Below, piece after piece: positions 43,746-55,870 of a stretch of 64,000 nucleotides of DNA. The notes below the pieces were generated by a model. It ran no database searches. It saw nothing but the letters and a program-made list of their open reading frames with translations, and was not told the origin of the DNA. The translations under genes were made by a program, and so were the position numbers. The stretch is from Heterocephalus glaber (taxonomy: Eukaryota; Chordata; Mammalia; Rodentia; Bathyergidae): assembly GCF_000247695.1 (NCBI RefSeq), contig NW_004624748.1, forward strand, positions 1,090,501-1,154,500, given 5' to 3'. The first letter of the stretch is position 1; each line of letters starts with the position of its first letter.

Positions 43746-43764
43746 ATAGTTATTTTTCATACAG

Positions 43765-44065
43765 AGAATTTAGAAACAAGCTGTCAAACAATAAGAAATT
43801 GGTTAAATAAATCATGATATTTTTTGTGAAATGTACTAGAAAATAGTCACCAAAAATACTATTCTCAAAGCATATTTATGGATATGGTGGAATTACTACA
43901 ATGCATTTACGGAATAAAAGCAGGTTGCAAAATATTGGTACAACTTGTGCTCAATGTTGTTTAAAAATAAAATTAAGTATATATTTTACACTAGAAGAAA
44001 CAATGTTAACCCTGGTTTTCTGTGAAGGATAGAATTATAAATGATTTTTCTTCCTTGATAGTTTT
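43765..44065 (+). mobile_element. L1M 3' end
   Basis: CAATAAGAAATTGGTTAAAT and AAAGCAGGTTGCAAAATATT are sense L1M ORF2-end and 3' UTR blocks. It lies head-on to the antisense L1M fragment immediately upstream. Confidence 0.7.
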
Positions 44066-44895
44066 GCATATTTGTTCTTTAAAATATTCTTACCTGGTCA
44101 TTTATTGTACTTACAATTAACTGGTAAAAAGACAATAAATGTTATACAAAAAATCATCCTGTCTTACCTATTTCTCTTGTTGTCCATGAGAAACACGAAT
44201 ATGGAAAGTTCCCATGGAAACCCTTTGGGAAAAGACCAAGAGCTATTTGAATGTTAATTAATAGTATCACAATCAGTTCTCCTTGACTGCTTTCTACTGT
44301 TAATTGAACCAAAAGTTAGAAATGCAGAGAAAGAGCCAAGAAACTATGTGGCTTTGAGGATGGGAAGGGTGATGGTAGATGGTCCAAGCTGCACCCCAGG
44401 GCTTCTCATCCCAAGTATACTTTAGGGTCCCCTAAAGGCTTAATAGAGATCAAGTGCAGCAAAATTTCCCAAACACGCCCAATAAATTCCTATGTGTGAC
44501 CAGGTTGGCAACTCTTTCTAGATAAAGGAGAGCCTCCACATTGTTAATCACTAGTTTATTGTTCATTGGAAGTGTGGGACTTTGGTAAGGGGCTGGGAAA
44601 TAAATAGTCAAGACCTAAAAGAAATCTTTGGAGGGTCTAAATGTCCTGGTATGCCTTTGTCTAGTGATCTGTTATAATCTCAATTTGACACTTTCTGTTG
44701 GGGCCCCTAGAAACTGTGCCTGGTTTTCTTACAGGAAATTTCCTTAGTCTATGAGATATAGATAATAATGACACTGACCATTTCAAAAGAAGATTACAAC
44801 TATCAGTGCAGTTTCCTGGGCATTATCTCACTGGGGTCTTGCAAACTTTTTTGCACATTGGTGGATATTTATTCTCATATTTCTATTTAATAGCT
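44066..44895. other. Nothing recognised
   Basis: AT-rich, with no convincing repeat or frame. Confidence 0.45.
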
Positions 44896-44899
44896 TTAA

Positions 44900-45590
44900 T
44901 AAACCAATAAACCACACATGTTTGACTATGTGATTTGGTACAATTGACATACATACACTCCCATGAAACCATCACTTCAATCAAGGGGTGGGGGGAGACA
45001 TTCATAATACAAACTTTCCTTATGCTCCTTCTTAATCACTCTATATCACCCCCTCTCCATCTCTATCAGCCATCCATATGCTTTCTGTTACTAATGATTA
45101 GTTCACATTTCATAGAATTGTATAGAAACAGACTGAAAGAGTATTTATCTCCTTTCACATGCCATAATTATTTTGAGATTCATTTGTGTTGTGTTGTGCT
45201 CAGTAGCATTCCATTAAATTGATAAACCAAAATATATTCGTTCTCTTGTGAACGTACATTTGAATTCTTTCCAGTTCAGGGCTATTAAAAATAGAGCAGC
45301 TGTTGGCATTCATAAGCAAGTCTTTGTGGAGATATATGCTTTTAGTTCTTTTGGTACTGAAAAGTGGAATGACTATATTAGTATATGTTTAACTTTTTAA
45401 GAAACTAACAAATTGTTGTACTATTTTATATTTCTATGAGGAATATATGGATGGAGGTATAAATTCCTCCAAATTGTTACCAAAACTTAGTATGGTGATT
45501 CTTTTTCATTTTACCTTCTGTTATAGATGTGTAGTAATATCTTATTATGTTAATTCTTTAATGACTACTAATAAATGTAAGGTTCGATCC
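44900..45590 (-). mobile_element. L1M ORF2-end and 3' UTR
   Basis: TTTTGAGATTCATTTGTGTT, CAGTAGCATTCCATTAAATT, TGTTTAACTTTTTAAGAAAC and CTTTTGGTACTGAAAAGTGG follow antisense L1M. No frame survives. Confidence 0.75.
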
Positions 45591-45634
45591 TGACCTTACA
45601 TTGTGATATTGCAATTTACAATAAGAAATATATA

Positions 45635-46487
45635 TTTTAGTCTTTGTCCCTAGTTCCTAGCACAGAGATCTTAAAATCCTTGTAACTTCCTAAGCAATCC
45701 TAACACTAGGTCTTGTTCTAATATTTGGTCTTTGACTTGGTTCCTAACACAGAGCTCTTAATCCCTTGGAATTTCCTGGATGATAAAAATGTCTCCTATT
45801 TTGAAAAAGCAACTCTTGTTGGGTTGCTGGACAGAAGCTGGTCATCAGAAAGACCAAAGCACAATGAGAAGCTTCAAACTTAAGCCCCACCTCCCAACCT
45901 ACTGGAAGTGGAGAGGGGCTGGATCAGATAGAGCTAGTAATCAATCATGCCTACATGAAGATGCCTCCATAAAAGTCCTGAATTATGTATGAGATTCAGA
46001 GAGCTTCTCAGCTGGTGAACTAGACCACATGCATGTGACAGGAGGGTAGTGTACCCCAACTCCACAGGAACAGAGCTCCCTCACTCAGGATATTTCCAAG
46101 CCTTGCTCTATGTATCTCTCACCTGGCTATTCATTAGTCCTTTAAAATATCCTTTAATAAACTGACAATAGTAAGTAAGGTGTTTCCCTGAATACTATGA
46201 GCCTATCTAGCAAGTGACTGAACCTAAAAAGCAAGTCATGGAAGCCCCCAGTGTATAGCTAGTGGCCAGAAGTACTAAAGCTCAAGACTGGCACTTGGCA
46301 TCTGAAGGGGAGGGGGCATGGCTTGTGGGCCTGAGCCCTTGACTGTGGATCTGACTCTAACTCTAGGTAGACAGTCTCAGAATTGAGTTGAATTGTGGGA
46401 CACTCAGTTGTTTTGCACCAGCAAATAAAATTATGTGGGGAAAATCCCCTCACATCAGGTCACAGAAGTGTTCCATGGTGAGTGTTG
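45635..46487 (+). mobile_element. Long ERV-type LTR
   Basis: CTTGGAATTTCCTGGATGAT, TGCCTCCATAAAAGTCCTGA (TATA-like), GGAGGGTAGTGTACCCCAAC, CCTTTAATAAACTGACAATA (polyadenylation signal), GTGTTTCCCTGAATACTATG and GTCTCAGAATTGAGTTGAAT keep the order of a known long mammalian ERV LTR. Length is about 850 bp. No viral internal genes accompany it. The family name is left open. Confidence 0.65.
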
Positions 46488-46494
46488 ACAGTAT

Positions 46495-47005
46495 AGTAGC
46501 AGAAAACTGTTTTTTCCTACTACACACATGATATGCAAATAGTATTTCAATGGAAATGAATTTCAGATCTAAATTTAAAAACAAAAACTATGAACCTTTT
46601 AAAAGAAAATACAATTGCAAAACACATTTGCAACCTTGAATAGGCAAAGATTTCTTAGATAGTGCCCAAAAGGAAAAATGATGAACTTTAGAAAATAATA
46701 CATTGAATTTTCTCAAAAATAAAAGTTTAACAATATCTTTTAAAGATACTCTTAAGAGGATGGAAGGGCAAGCCACAGACTGGGAGAAATTTTTGTGAAG
46801 CACACATCTGGTAAAGAACTTGTAGCTAAACTGTATTCAGAACTCTGAAAACTCAATAAAAGAAAAAAAATGCAACTTTTTAATGAACAAAAGATTTTAA
46901 CAGGCATTTTCCCAAAGAAGATACTATGGCTAGTAAACAAAAACACAAGATATTTTTGCCCAACCTCATTCTTCCAAGTATCACTTGTAAGGTAAGCCAA
47001 GTAGT
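46495..47005 (+). pseudogene. L1 ORF2 C-terminal fragment
   Basis: Sense L1 sequence from the region between the reverse transcriptase and the ORF2 end: AGGCAAAGATTTCTTAGATA, GCAAGCCACAGACTGGGAGA, ACACATCTGGTAAAGAACTT and TTTTCCCAAAGAAGATACTA. Stops and frameshifts break it throughout, and the longest open frames are on the opposite strand. It is an old insertion with no coding capacity. Confidence 0.8.
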
Positions 47006-47009
47006 TATC

Positions 47010-47135
47010 ATTGTTATTATTCCTTTTTTGCAAATAAGGAAGCAGAGATTCAGAGGTGAAGAGACTTCAGACAATGCAAGTACCCTACAGAAAGTCTGTA
47101 CTTGAGTCTCTGGTTCTAGCCCAGTGTTTTTCCAT
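47010..47135 (-). repeat. MIR SINE
   Basis: TTTTGCAAATAAGGAAGCAG, AGATTCAGAGGTGAAGAGAC and GAGTCTCTGGTTCTAGCCCA are antisense MIR. Confidence 0.7.
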
Positions 47136-47139
47136 GATG

Positions 47140-47454
47140 CAGCTTGTACCTGGAGAGCATGCAGTGATTTCAGGGCAATATCCTGAAAGCAGAGCTGGGG
47201 TGAGTGCCTGGGTATGCGAGAGCGTCACCCGGAGACACACCAACATGTGCAAGAATGAGGTAAGGAGCGCACCGGGGCCAGGAACATGCTGAACCCAAGA
47301 GCATACAGGTGCTGACAGGCTGGTGCACAGCTGAGGTGGCGAAGCAGTGAGCAGTGGAAAGCCAGAGAGGCATGAGTGTACCAGAGGTCAGCGCACATCA
47401 GAGATCAACACCCAGGCCAGTGATCCATCCAGCTGACTCCAAGGGTGAATCACG
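47140..47454. other. CpG-retaining, unassigned segment
   Basis: Eight CpG lie within about 300 bp (for example GGTATGCGAGAGCGTCACCC and GAGCGCACCGGGGCC), well above the surrounding DNA. It sits between two L1 fragments and matches no repeat I recognise. Frames at 47056-47292 and 47354-47545 (+) have no domain. Confidence 0.4.
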
Positions 47455-47790
47455 CAGAAAAGCAGAGACCAGAATGGTGGTTACCAGGTGCTGGGAGACA
47501 AGGCACTGGGGAGAGGTTGGTCAATGGGTACAACATTTCAAATAGGGGGAATAAGTTCAAGAAATTTATTGTACAACATGGTGAGTATATTTAATACAGT
47601 GTATTATATTATTAAAAAGTCCTAAGAGTAGATTTTAAGTATTGTCACCACAAAAAATAAGTATGTATGAAATAGCTCAATATAGCCATTACATGGTATA
47701 TAGATAGAATTTCAACACATCATGTTGTTCCTGATAAATATATCTTTAAATATGTATTAAATATATAAATTAGCCAGCTCCATGCCACTT
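47455..47790 (+). mobile_element. L1M 3' UTR
   Basis: CCAGAATGGTGGTTACCAGG, TGCTGGGAGACAAGGCACTG, TGTACAACATGGTGAGTATA and TGTATTATATTATTAAAAAG are the sense L1M 3' UTR in order, decaying toward the AT-rich end. Confidence 0.85.
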
Positions 47791-47819
47791 AGGATATGAA
47801 TCGTCCCTTTTCCCCATGT

Positions 47820-48115
47820 ATCCGTGCTGTATTCATTACCCAACCATTAGTCACTTAATAGTCATCTTAGTTATCAATTCCACTGCTGAAGTAGTGGACT
47901 GTTTGTGTAGTAATGCTAGCAGTTCTACTATAGTGTATTGTCATAATTATTCTAGTTTATTATTTATTACTATTAATCTCTTACTGTACTCAACTTATAA
48001 CTTAAATTTTATTATACTAGGTAGGTCTGTGTTGGAGAAAACATGGTATGTATAGGATTTGGCACAATGTGAGATTTCAGGCATCCACTGGGGGACTTAA
48101 CATACATACCCTGCA
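47820..48115 (+). mobile_element. DNA transposon fossil, probably Tigger-like
   Basis: TTATTTATTACTATTAATCT, CTCTTACTGTACTCAACTTA, AAAACATGGTATGTATAGGA and ATTTCAGGCATCCACTGGGG match in order the 3' part of an abundant mammalian DNA transposon. Confidence 0.6.
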
Positions 48116-49394
48116 GAGTATGGGGCTCTGTTGTACCAGGTGCATTAATTTCCAACTTCCTTTTACATGTAGTTTGTAAGTCATTCAATTTAGATTGCAA
48201 ATTTTATGATTTACTTTTAAATACAGATGACCTTTGAATTGGTATTTGTGAATTTTTTTAAAAGATGCATTTAATAAATGGAATTGTTTAAACTGCCTCC
48301 AAAAATTTAAAAGTTAGATCAACTTCTTCCTGTGACAACTTTATATCATAGATAGTAACAGAAGTTAATTCCAGGTCAGAAAAAAGGAGCCTTAGAGTCA
48401 CATTGAAGAGACAGAAGCAGGTAACAATGACCACAAGAGTAAAAACAGAAAACAGAGCCAGACACAAGAACTGGTACAGAGCAGGCAGAGACTGGAAGGA
48501 GAGTCCCTGGCCTGCCCATCTACACACTCTGGAACACAGGCAGGGAAACTTACTATGTCTTCCATTAATTAAAAAAATTTGTTTCCATTTTTAATTTTAA
48601 AATGCAAGAGTCCCTTAGTAAATGGTTTCTCTCTGCATTGAGTTTCAGAATATGTTGTCAGAATCACTTACTTCTTTTGCTAGGAGGCTTTCCCAGCCCA
48701 GCCCAGCCCCCACATACACATTTGACCCTCCTCCCCAGCCAGATTACCACAGGCAGAGTATAGTTAGGTCACAAATAAGACAGAAGTTCAGAAAGGTCTC
48801 GAATGATGGTCCGGCACTGTCAGGGTATGAAAAGAGCACTCAAAAGAAAACCATTTGCAGAGGTCCAAGACAGTTTCTCCCAAGCAGATCCAGAAAAGTG
48901 CCCTGGGCTTTTGGACTTTGTACCAGAAGCTGTATTGTCAGCAAGGCCAAAGGCAGCCCTGAGCCAATACTTCCCTGGAAGTGCCCAGAGACGACATTTC
49001 TTCCTGTGTCAGCACTTCAAACTCACTAAAGGAACAATCTTCCTCAGGTGATGCCTTTCTGAGAGGTTAGTAGCTAGACCTCTTCCCAGAAAAACATGAG
49101 TGCAATTGCAAAATAGAAATGCATCTGAAAGGTATATTTAATTAAAAAGCTCTATTATTTCAGTCAATGTAACATAATCCCAAAATAGCATTTGTCATCA
49201 CCATGGGCCTGGAGCTCTCATGTGAACTTTGGCCTCATTCCCCAAACTCCAGTCCATGAAATATCCCAGAGGTCATCTGCCACTATATTTTTGCACAAAC
49301 CAATTAAGAGTTATAGCAGTTTAGAGTTGGACAGGACTATAAAGGTCAACTATTCCAAGACCACCATATCACACATAAAGAACAATAACAACAA
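48116..49394. other. Nothing firm recognised
   Basis: Two overlapping + frames (135 residues at 48622-49029; 82 residues at 48803-49051) lie in comparatively GC-rich DNA. Neither contains a domain or motif I know, and both could arise by chance at this composition. Confidence 0.45.
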
Positions 49395-49560
49395 CTAACA
49401 TTCACTGACACATACTATGTACCAAGAACATTACAAGCATTTACATTGTACTTCCTTGAATCTCCATTGGCCCTTTATTGTTCACATTCACCATAGAAGG
49501 CTTTAAGAGTAGCTAATGTGTCCAGTTATCACACAGCTAGAAAATATCCTTGTTCTATTG
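49395..49560 (-). repeat. MIR SINE
   Basis: ACATACTATGTACCAAGAAC and CCAGTTATCACACAGCTAGA are antisense MIR ends. Confidence 0.6.
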
Positions 49561-52500
49561 CCACCTTAGTCCTTTGAACTCTGAACCACTGCAATTTCAT
49601 CAGCTGCTTCTCCAGCAAAAAAAGCCAAAGGAACTTCCAGAGTGCAGAATTCTGGTGAGACTCTTTTACTGACAGGAGCTTGTCATTACTATATCTGGCA
49701 GGTTATGCACAATCAAAGAAAACATACAAGCTCAATATAACTATGACTTCTTAATATTTGTGTGAAATTGAAAAATTCTGAAGCTATAGCAGGCTTTGGA
49801 GGCAATGCAAACCAAGTCTTCATTTTTAAAACAAGAACAGAAGAGATAAAAAGATAAAATCCCTTTCTTAGGATCCCATAGCTAGTCAGAAGGCAGAGAA
49901 AGGAGTAAAGTCTTAAAATTCAAAATAGAATGCTGTCTTATTTATTCCATCCCTATTTTTTTCCTGAAAATGTAGTTGGACCTACTAACCTCTCGTGTTA
50001 GAAGCTGATGAGAAAGAGCATCCTTATCCAAATAAAGACCCTCTTCTGTTGAAATTATTAACCTTTTGGATGCTTTAAATTTTACTCTAGAATTTATGGA
50101 ATATGCAGCTCAAAGGTACACTGTGACTTATCTTGAAGAAGTTCAGTTTCTTCTTCACAGAATTCTAGCAATTTTAAAATAATATTGTACTTTTGTACAG
50201 AGCCTTTCCCACTAGGGTAGTGAGAGAATCTAAGTTTATTATCTCTCAATTTTTGTTTGATGTACTGGTCAGTCTTGTCTAGGGTAAACCACAGAGTTCT
50301 CAACCCAGGGAATTTATGGAAAGTAGGATTCAGATAAAAGAGGCAGAACATTCAGCCCTTGATGCAAGTAATTTAGATTCCTGGAGCATGACCTCTTTCT
50401 TCCCATAAAAACAACCAAAAAACTGGGAAGAATCTGCATTCCTTGATATTAATTAAATGTAGAGAAAAAATAGAGAAAAGAAAGTGAAAGAAGGGAAAAT
50501 AGGAATCCAACAGGTGAGAAAGAGAGGAAAGCCAGAAGAAGAAAGAAAATGAAAGAAAGTGATCAATGAGGTAGAAAAGGTAACAATGCTCTGTACAGAA
50601 AATGTCCTAGCATGGTACAGTCATTTGCAAGTGCTAGGAAGACATCCAAGCTAACAGTGAGAATCACCATTCACATTTACTGGCAAGGAGCCAGTCAGCT
50701 CCAGTATTGCAGGTAGGTAGGCAGTGAGGGTTGAGGTCTGACATAACAAGTACTTGATGGATTGGACATCTTCGAGTTAAGCCTTATAGGCTAAGACTTT
50801 ATCACTGAGATAGAAGTGATAATAATTAGTAAAAACACAATAAGCATTCTGTAGATGACCAACACAGGAGTTCAGGCTCAGGTATCAGGTCAGAGGCTCA
50901 GTCAGCAGAAATGTGGCCAAGAGAACTTGGATCTTATAACCAGGTCGAAGCACATTGATGAGAATCAGGTCATCAGGTTAGGGCTGGACCATTGGCAAGG
51001 TGTGTGTGTGTGAGACTGAGCTGCAGAACATTGGTTCAGGACTTTCTACATTGCCTTGGTCCGTGGGCACAACTCTAGAGATCCTGACAAGGCCAACAAG
51101 ATGGAGATATGGAGATATGAAGGTACTAGGAGCCAACACCTGCAGCACCTACACTGGCTTTGACACGTAGAAGCCCATCCAGAATGAGAGAGCTCCACAT
51201 GCCGAGATCCAGGAGAAAAAGAAAATGCTTAAAGAAACTGGGAATGTTTTGGCTGGAAAAAAAGAAAATTCAGCACAGAGGAAGCAGCCAAGAAATTCAA
51301 ATATTTAAATGACACATGAAAGAAGCATTCTATGTGTCTAGTTAAACAGAGTTGATCCCAGTGGGTGGAATTCCCAAGGAGCAGTTTTAAACGCAAGGAA
51401 GGCATTATTAGTACAGCCTGCCTCTATGGACTCCCTAAACTCAATCACTTTATATTCATTTACCAAGCACTTAATGATTAAACCACAGTGTCAGGTTCTG
51501 GTATCAGTTCTCATCTGGTCAGCACTCCCTAAAGTCTCAAAGTGTCCTGGTTTGAGCAACACATTACATGGTTGCCTACTGAGTAGTTGAGTATCTACTA
51601 CATGCCAAGTATTGAACTGAACATTGAAGATTTTCATTTATTTTTTTGGTTAAATGAGCCAGACTTATAGAAAGTCCCTTTGGTTTTTCAAAATCTACCT
51701 GGAGGATAATTTGTCTATAATCAGCCAAATTATGCTTTGGGAGTTTCTAATCATTGATTCTAAACCTTCTTTCTATACTCCTATAAAATCAAATCCCTTT
51801 CTTACATAAAAGTCTTTCAAATATATGAAGGCAGTTAATACATTCTCCTTAAGTGTTCTGTTTTCCAGGCTAAATGTTTCCATTTCCTTTATCCTATTTT
51901 CCTATGATCTGGATGTGAGATTTTCACCATCTTGGCCACTTTTTCACTTCTGATTGTTCATGTCCTTTGGCAAAAAAGTGAAGCCTAGCACAACCTCAAG
52001 TTAAATGAATGCCCTAACCAGTGCACAGAGAAACAATGAGACTGAGACTTCTTTGTTTCTCTTGGCCACACTGACAGCCATCCTGACTTTGTAGCCAGAT
52101 AAAAGTCCTAGATCTTTTCACAAGAATTTCTGCCAAACCATTATTTGTTTATTTTATTATAATTTAAGTATTCTTACAACACTATTACTGCTCCAATGCA
52201 CTACTGGTCTCTGATTCTGTCGAGTTATAGAGTGTTGGTGCTCCAGGGACATGTAGATATTCTAGTCCAGTCCTTATAGTTTACAGATGTAGTTATTAAG
52301 GTATGAAGAGGTCAAATGATAGTCTTAAATCACAGCTCATTACATTTCAGTTTGCCAAATAGATTTGTGGAAACAATTATGTTGGGAGAATGTTTGTTTA
52401 CTATTCCCTCTCCATTACCCCTTACATTCTACAAAAAATGAGGATCCAGCATACTGACCCGCCATATAAATATCCCTACCTCTGGGAATCTTCCAGTTTT

Positions 52501-52595
52501 CAATCTGTACTCTATGCTTACCATTAGTGTCATGTTTTTGAAAAATGTAACTCCCTTGTTAAAATCTTTTAAAAGTTCCCCACTCCATAGAAGGT
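49561..52595. other. Nothing recognised
   Basis: About 3 kb without a repeat or gene I can name. A short GT run (about 51001) and a purine-rich stretch at 50460-50580 are the only low-complexity features. The 85-residue minus frame at 50094-50351 has no domain. Confidence 0.45.
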
Positions 52596-52599
52596 AGAC

Positions 52600-52995
52600 C
52601 TTAGCTTCCACAGAATCCCTTAGAAGATTCTGTTTCCCTTTCCAGACTGGTATTTCACTATTTCTTCCTTTTCACTATTTCTTTGTGCTCTAACTCTTGT
52701 TGATTCAAATGGTTGCTACTTACAAACATTCCACATCTGTTCAAGTCCTCCAACTTTCTACCTGCAATTACTTCTTTTTGAAATGCTTTCTCCTATTTAC
52801 TACATTACAACTTGCCTTCGTGATACAATCTTCTCAAACTCTTATGAGTTACATCACCAAACTGTTTGCAGTTACATCATGCAAACTTGGAACCCTAAGT
52901 TCACTGATTCTTTCCTTGAATCTGTTACAGCACCTTATATGGGTTCCATTTGTGCCCTGAACACATGGTAACTTTTTAACTATCTCCTCTGTAAT
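52600..52995 (+). mobile_element. L2 LINE fragment
   Basis: TCCACATCTGTTCAAGTCCT, CTTTTTGAAATGCTTTCTCC and TCTGTTACAGCACCTTATAT follow the sense L2 3' UTR order. An antisense L2 3' end follows directly. Confidence 0.65.
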
Positions 52996-53014
52996 AGTGC
53001 CACCTAATAAATAC

Positions 53015-53140
53015 ACCATTCACTCATTCAATAAATATTAGCTGAATACCAATTAGGCTCTGTGTTAAGAGGTGAGCCGGGTCCATGAAGTCCTTGTGCT
53101 TATGTATCTTACAGTCTAGCAGGACAGGAACAAGTAACAA
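53015..53140 (-). mobile_element. L2 LINE 3' end
   Basis: CATTCACTCATTCAATAAAT, GGCTCTGTGTTAAGAGGTGA and CTTATGTATCTTACAGTCTA are antisense L2. Confidence 0.7.
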
Positions 53141-53253
53141 GCATGGACTATAATGATATTACCATATATATTACCATATATAATAATACCACAAGCTATG
53201 GATCAGATAAAAAGGGGTCGAATCTGGACTAGGATCCACAGAAGACCTTTTTT

Positions 53254-53386
53254 AAAGAAGTAACATTTCGGGCCGGGGATTTAGCTCAGTGGTTCTAGAA
53301 GCCGCCTGCCTTGCAAACGGAAGGACCCGAGTTCAATCCCCAGTACCAAAAAAAAAAAAAAAAAAAAAAACAAAGAAGTAACATTT
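53254..53386 (+). mobile_element. Young ID-like SINE with perfect target-site duplications
   Basis: Body 53269-53371: GGGCCGGGGATTTAGCTCAG, GCCGCCTGCCTTGCAAACGG, GACCCGAGTTCAATCCCCAG and a tail of more than 20 A. AAAGAAGTAACATTT flanks it at 53254-53268 and 53372-53386. Compared with the copy at 2361 it carries a few extra bases (AGAAG) after GTGGTTCT. Confidence 0.93.
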
Positions 53387-53480
53387 AGCCAAAAACCAAG
53401 AAATTGTTCAAGTAGAGACAGATTGAGTCCAATTTATCAGGCTTCTCTGGTCTCCAAATGGCACTTTCTACCATTTCTTT

Positions 53481-54265
53481 AAAGTCATTGAAAAAATGCT
53501 CATGAAAAAATGCTCAACATCACTGGTCATTCATGAAATACAAATTAAAACAATACTGAGATTCCATCTCACTCCAGAAAGAATGGCTGCTATCAAGAAA
53601 TCAACCAATAACAAATGCTGGTGGGCTGTGGGGGAAAAATGGACCCTTCTCTGCTGTTGGTGGGAGTGTAGACTGGTGCAACCACTGAGGAAATCAGTGT
53701 GGAGATACCTCAAAAAAACTAAAACTAGAGGTTCCATTTGACCCAGCTCTTCCCTTTCTTGGGATCTTCCAAAAAGAATTAAAAGCATCATACCACAGTG
53801 ATATACACACAGTTTATAGTGGCAGTTTGTAATAGCAAAATCTTGGAAACAGCACAAATGCCCATCAATCATCAAGTCGATAAAGAAGATGTGGCTAAAG
53901 AAGATTTTTATACAATGGAGTACTACTCTGCCATAAAGAAGGATGTACTCCAGACATTTATAGCTAAGTGGATGAACCTTGAGACTGTACCCTTAATGAA
54001 ATAAATCAGACACACATGTTTAAATACTGCATTGTTTCTCTGGCATGAGAAACTGAAAGTGGAAATAAGGACTAAATGTATAATAGATATTGGGAAATGG
54101 GAAATGGGAAGAAAATGTTCAAATGGGAAGGGGAGGAACAAGAAAAAAGTGAAAATAGAAGGAAAATGGAAACAAAGCTTTTGTAAATAGGGAGGGGAGG
54201 GGGCATAAGGGGATGGGGAAATGGGATAAAATTAAATTTATTAAATAAAATAAATAAAGTCATTG
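53481..54265 (+). mobile_element. 5'-truncated L1 insertion
   Basis: AAAGTCATTG at 53481-53490 and 54256-54265 is the target duplication, so the insert runs 53491-54255 (765 bp). It holds the ORF2 end, a G-rich 3' UTR with AAATGGAAACAAAGCTTTTG then TAAATAGGGAGGGGAGGGGG, and an A/T-rich tail. The 3' UTR module matches the L1 ends at 23701 and 23969, tying those to the same family. Confidence 0.92.
53491..54010 (+). pseudogene. L1 ORF2 C-terminal coding remnant
   Basis: The frame at 53798-54004 ends ...[18 protein letters not shown]..., with MEYYSAIKK at 53915-53941, the hallmark of mammalian L1 ORF2 near its C-terminus. Upstream, 53496-53741 codes the preceding segment ([19 protein letters not shown]...MAAIKK) in another frame, so at least one frameshift separates them. 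Endonuclease and reverse transcriptase domains are absent because of 5' truncation. The product could not mobilise itself. Confidence 0.88.
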
Positions 54266-54269
54266 GTTA

Positions 54270-55780
54270 AAGACAATGACAAGAGTAGAGGTCTGTGGAA
54301 TCTGGATGAAGACCCCCCACTAGTCAATATTACAGAAGGTATATATGATCAGGAGTCATATTTAAAATATTTACTAACAGATACAACATGGGCATCCATC
54401 AGTCTGGAAGGATGCCAACCTTAAGCAATCCACCCATATCCACACAGACAAGCTAAATGGAAAAAAAAAAATCTACCCTGTTGTGACTCTCTGTGCCTGG
54501 AGGAAGACACAGATATCTTAGACTAGGATGTAGGTGTGCCCCCCTCATTCAAAGGTGGTTTTATTCTGCATATGATGACACCAGGTATCACTCAGGGATC
54601 TGTACAGTCTGCCTAGGGAATATCTCCCAAATGTGTGGGCTACAAACACAGTTATGCGCCTGCTCCCTCCTACAATGACTGTCCTTCCAGTCAGCTAAAA
54701 ATCCCTGGCTGCTATCTCCACACATCCTTCCCCATTTAATGTGCCTTTAATACCAGAGTAAGTTCAAAAATTCCCAGTGTCTGCCTTTCTTGCTTGGGGC
54801 TTCTTTTGCTTGCCTCATACCAGACTGTGGAATTCTAAGCATGTGTCTGAGGCTCAGAGAGGCTGCTGGTATGTCAGGCCATATATTTTATTTGGATCTA
54901 TATTGCCAGAGAGATACTAGAGGGAAACTCTATCCAAGTTGTCTACCAGGAGAAAGAATGGAAAGGGAAATGGTATCGGTGTCCCTGACATCAGCAAGTT
55001 TCTCTACAGATGTCTGGTTATATAAAAGATCAGCAATAGGAGCAAGCACTACATAAATAGTATTAAATAACTAAAAAATCACCTGAAGTTCACTACAGCT
55101 TTATAGAAGAGCATGTATGAGATTCACGAAAATTCCCCCTTCTGTGCAGTAGAGGCCCTTGCCTTAATTCCAGGACTGAAGGGATGCCTCCCATAACTGC
55201 ACCTTTGTTCCCTTCTCATCTATGCCAAGAGGAATGTTTAGGCAGGGCCTATTCTTCATACCCTCTTCTTTATTTCAGACAGTAAAACTATGATCCCTAA
55301 ATTTCAAAGGATATGAATCAGCTTATATTCAGGGAAAATACTGAATTATTTCCATGACTTACCCTTTATAAATTTTAGAAATTCAACTATTTATGACTTC
55401 ATATTACCTATCACTGCAGCTGGTGTTTTATGACCCTGGTATTATTGCTACAGGGCTTTAACTTAGCTCCTGCAGGATGTTTGTAGCTAAACTGAGAAGA
55501 AATAGGGTTCTTCCTAGATCTCTCCTACTCAGACCAGTCCTACAGCAACATAATGTGGATCCTCTCACAGTCCCTGAAGGCCAACAGGCTCACTCTATTT
55601 CTTCTCAGACGCCCAAGCCCAGTCTGCCTCCCTGGCTACTGGTTTCCATAGTGCCCAGAGAAGGTTCTGGTTGCTTCCAGGCTTAGGCTATATTTTGGGG
55701 TATTCTTGGAGCCAGCCCCAGGGACATTACTTCCCAATATACTTCTTGACATCTCTCTAGCACTTCTCCTTGGCTGTGTT
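54270..55780. other. Nothing recognised
   Basis: Frames of 61-88 residues at 54493-54678, 54790-55056 and 55477-55686 (+) have no domain, and no repeat family is evident. Confidence 0.45.
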
Positions 55781-55781
55781 G

Positions 55782-55870
55782 CCTTAGACAAGACCTTTGA
55801 ATTTTGTGAGCTTCAGTTTCCTCCTCTCAAAGTTATGGATAATAATAGCAACTAACACAGAGAACTGCCA
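55782..55870 (+). repeat. MIR fragment
   Basis: GCCTTAGACAAGACCTTTGA, GAGCTTCAGTTTCCTCCTCT and GGATAATAATAGCAACTAAC are sense MIR. Confidence 0.75.

Noticed and set aside
45635..46487. Intact endogenous retrovirus
   Set aside because: Only an LTR is present. Neither a primer-binding site followed by viral genes nor a partner LTR lies within the window.
48622..49051. Two overlapping + frames of 135 and 82 residues in GC-richer DNA
   Set aside because: Considered as a processed pseudogene or exon. No known protein is recognisable, and there is no poly(A) tail or target duplication around them.
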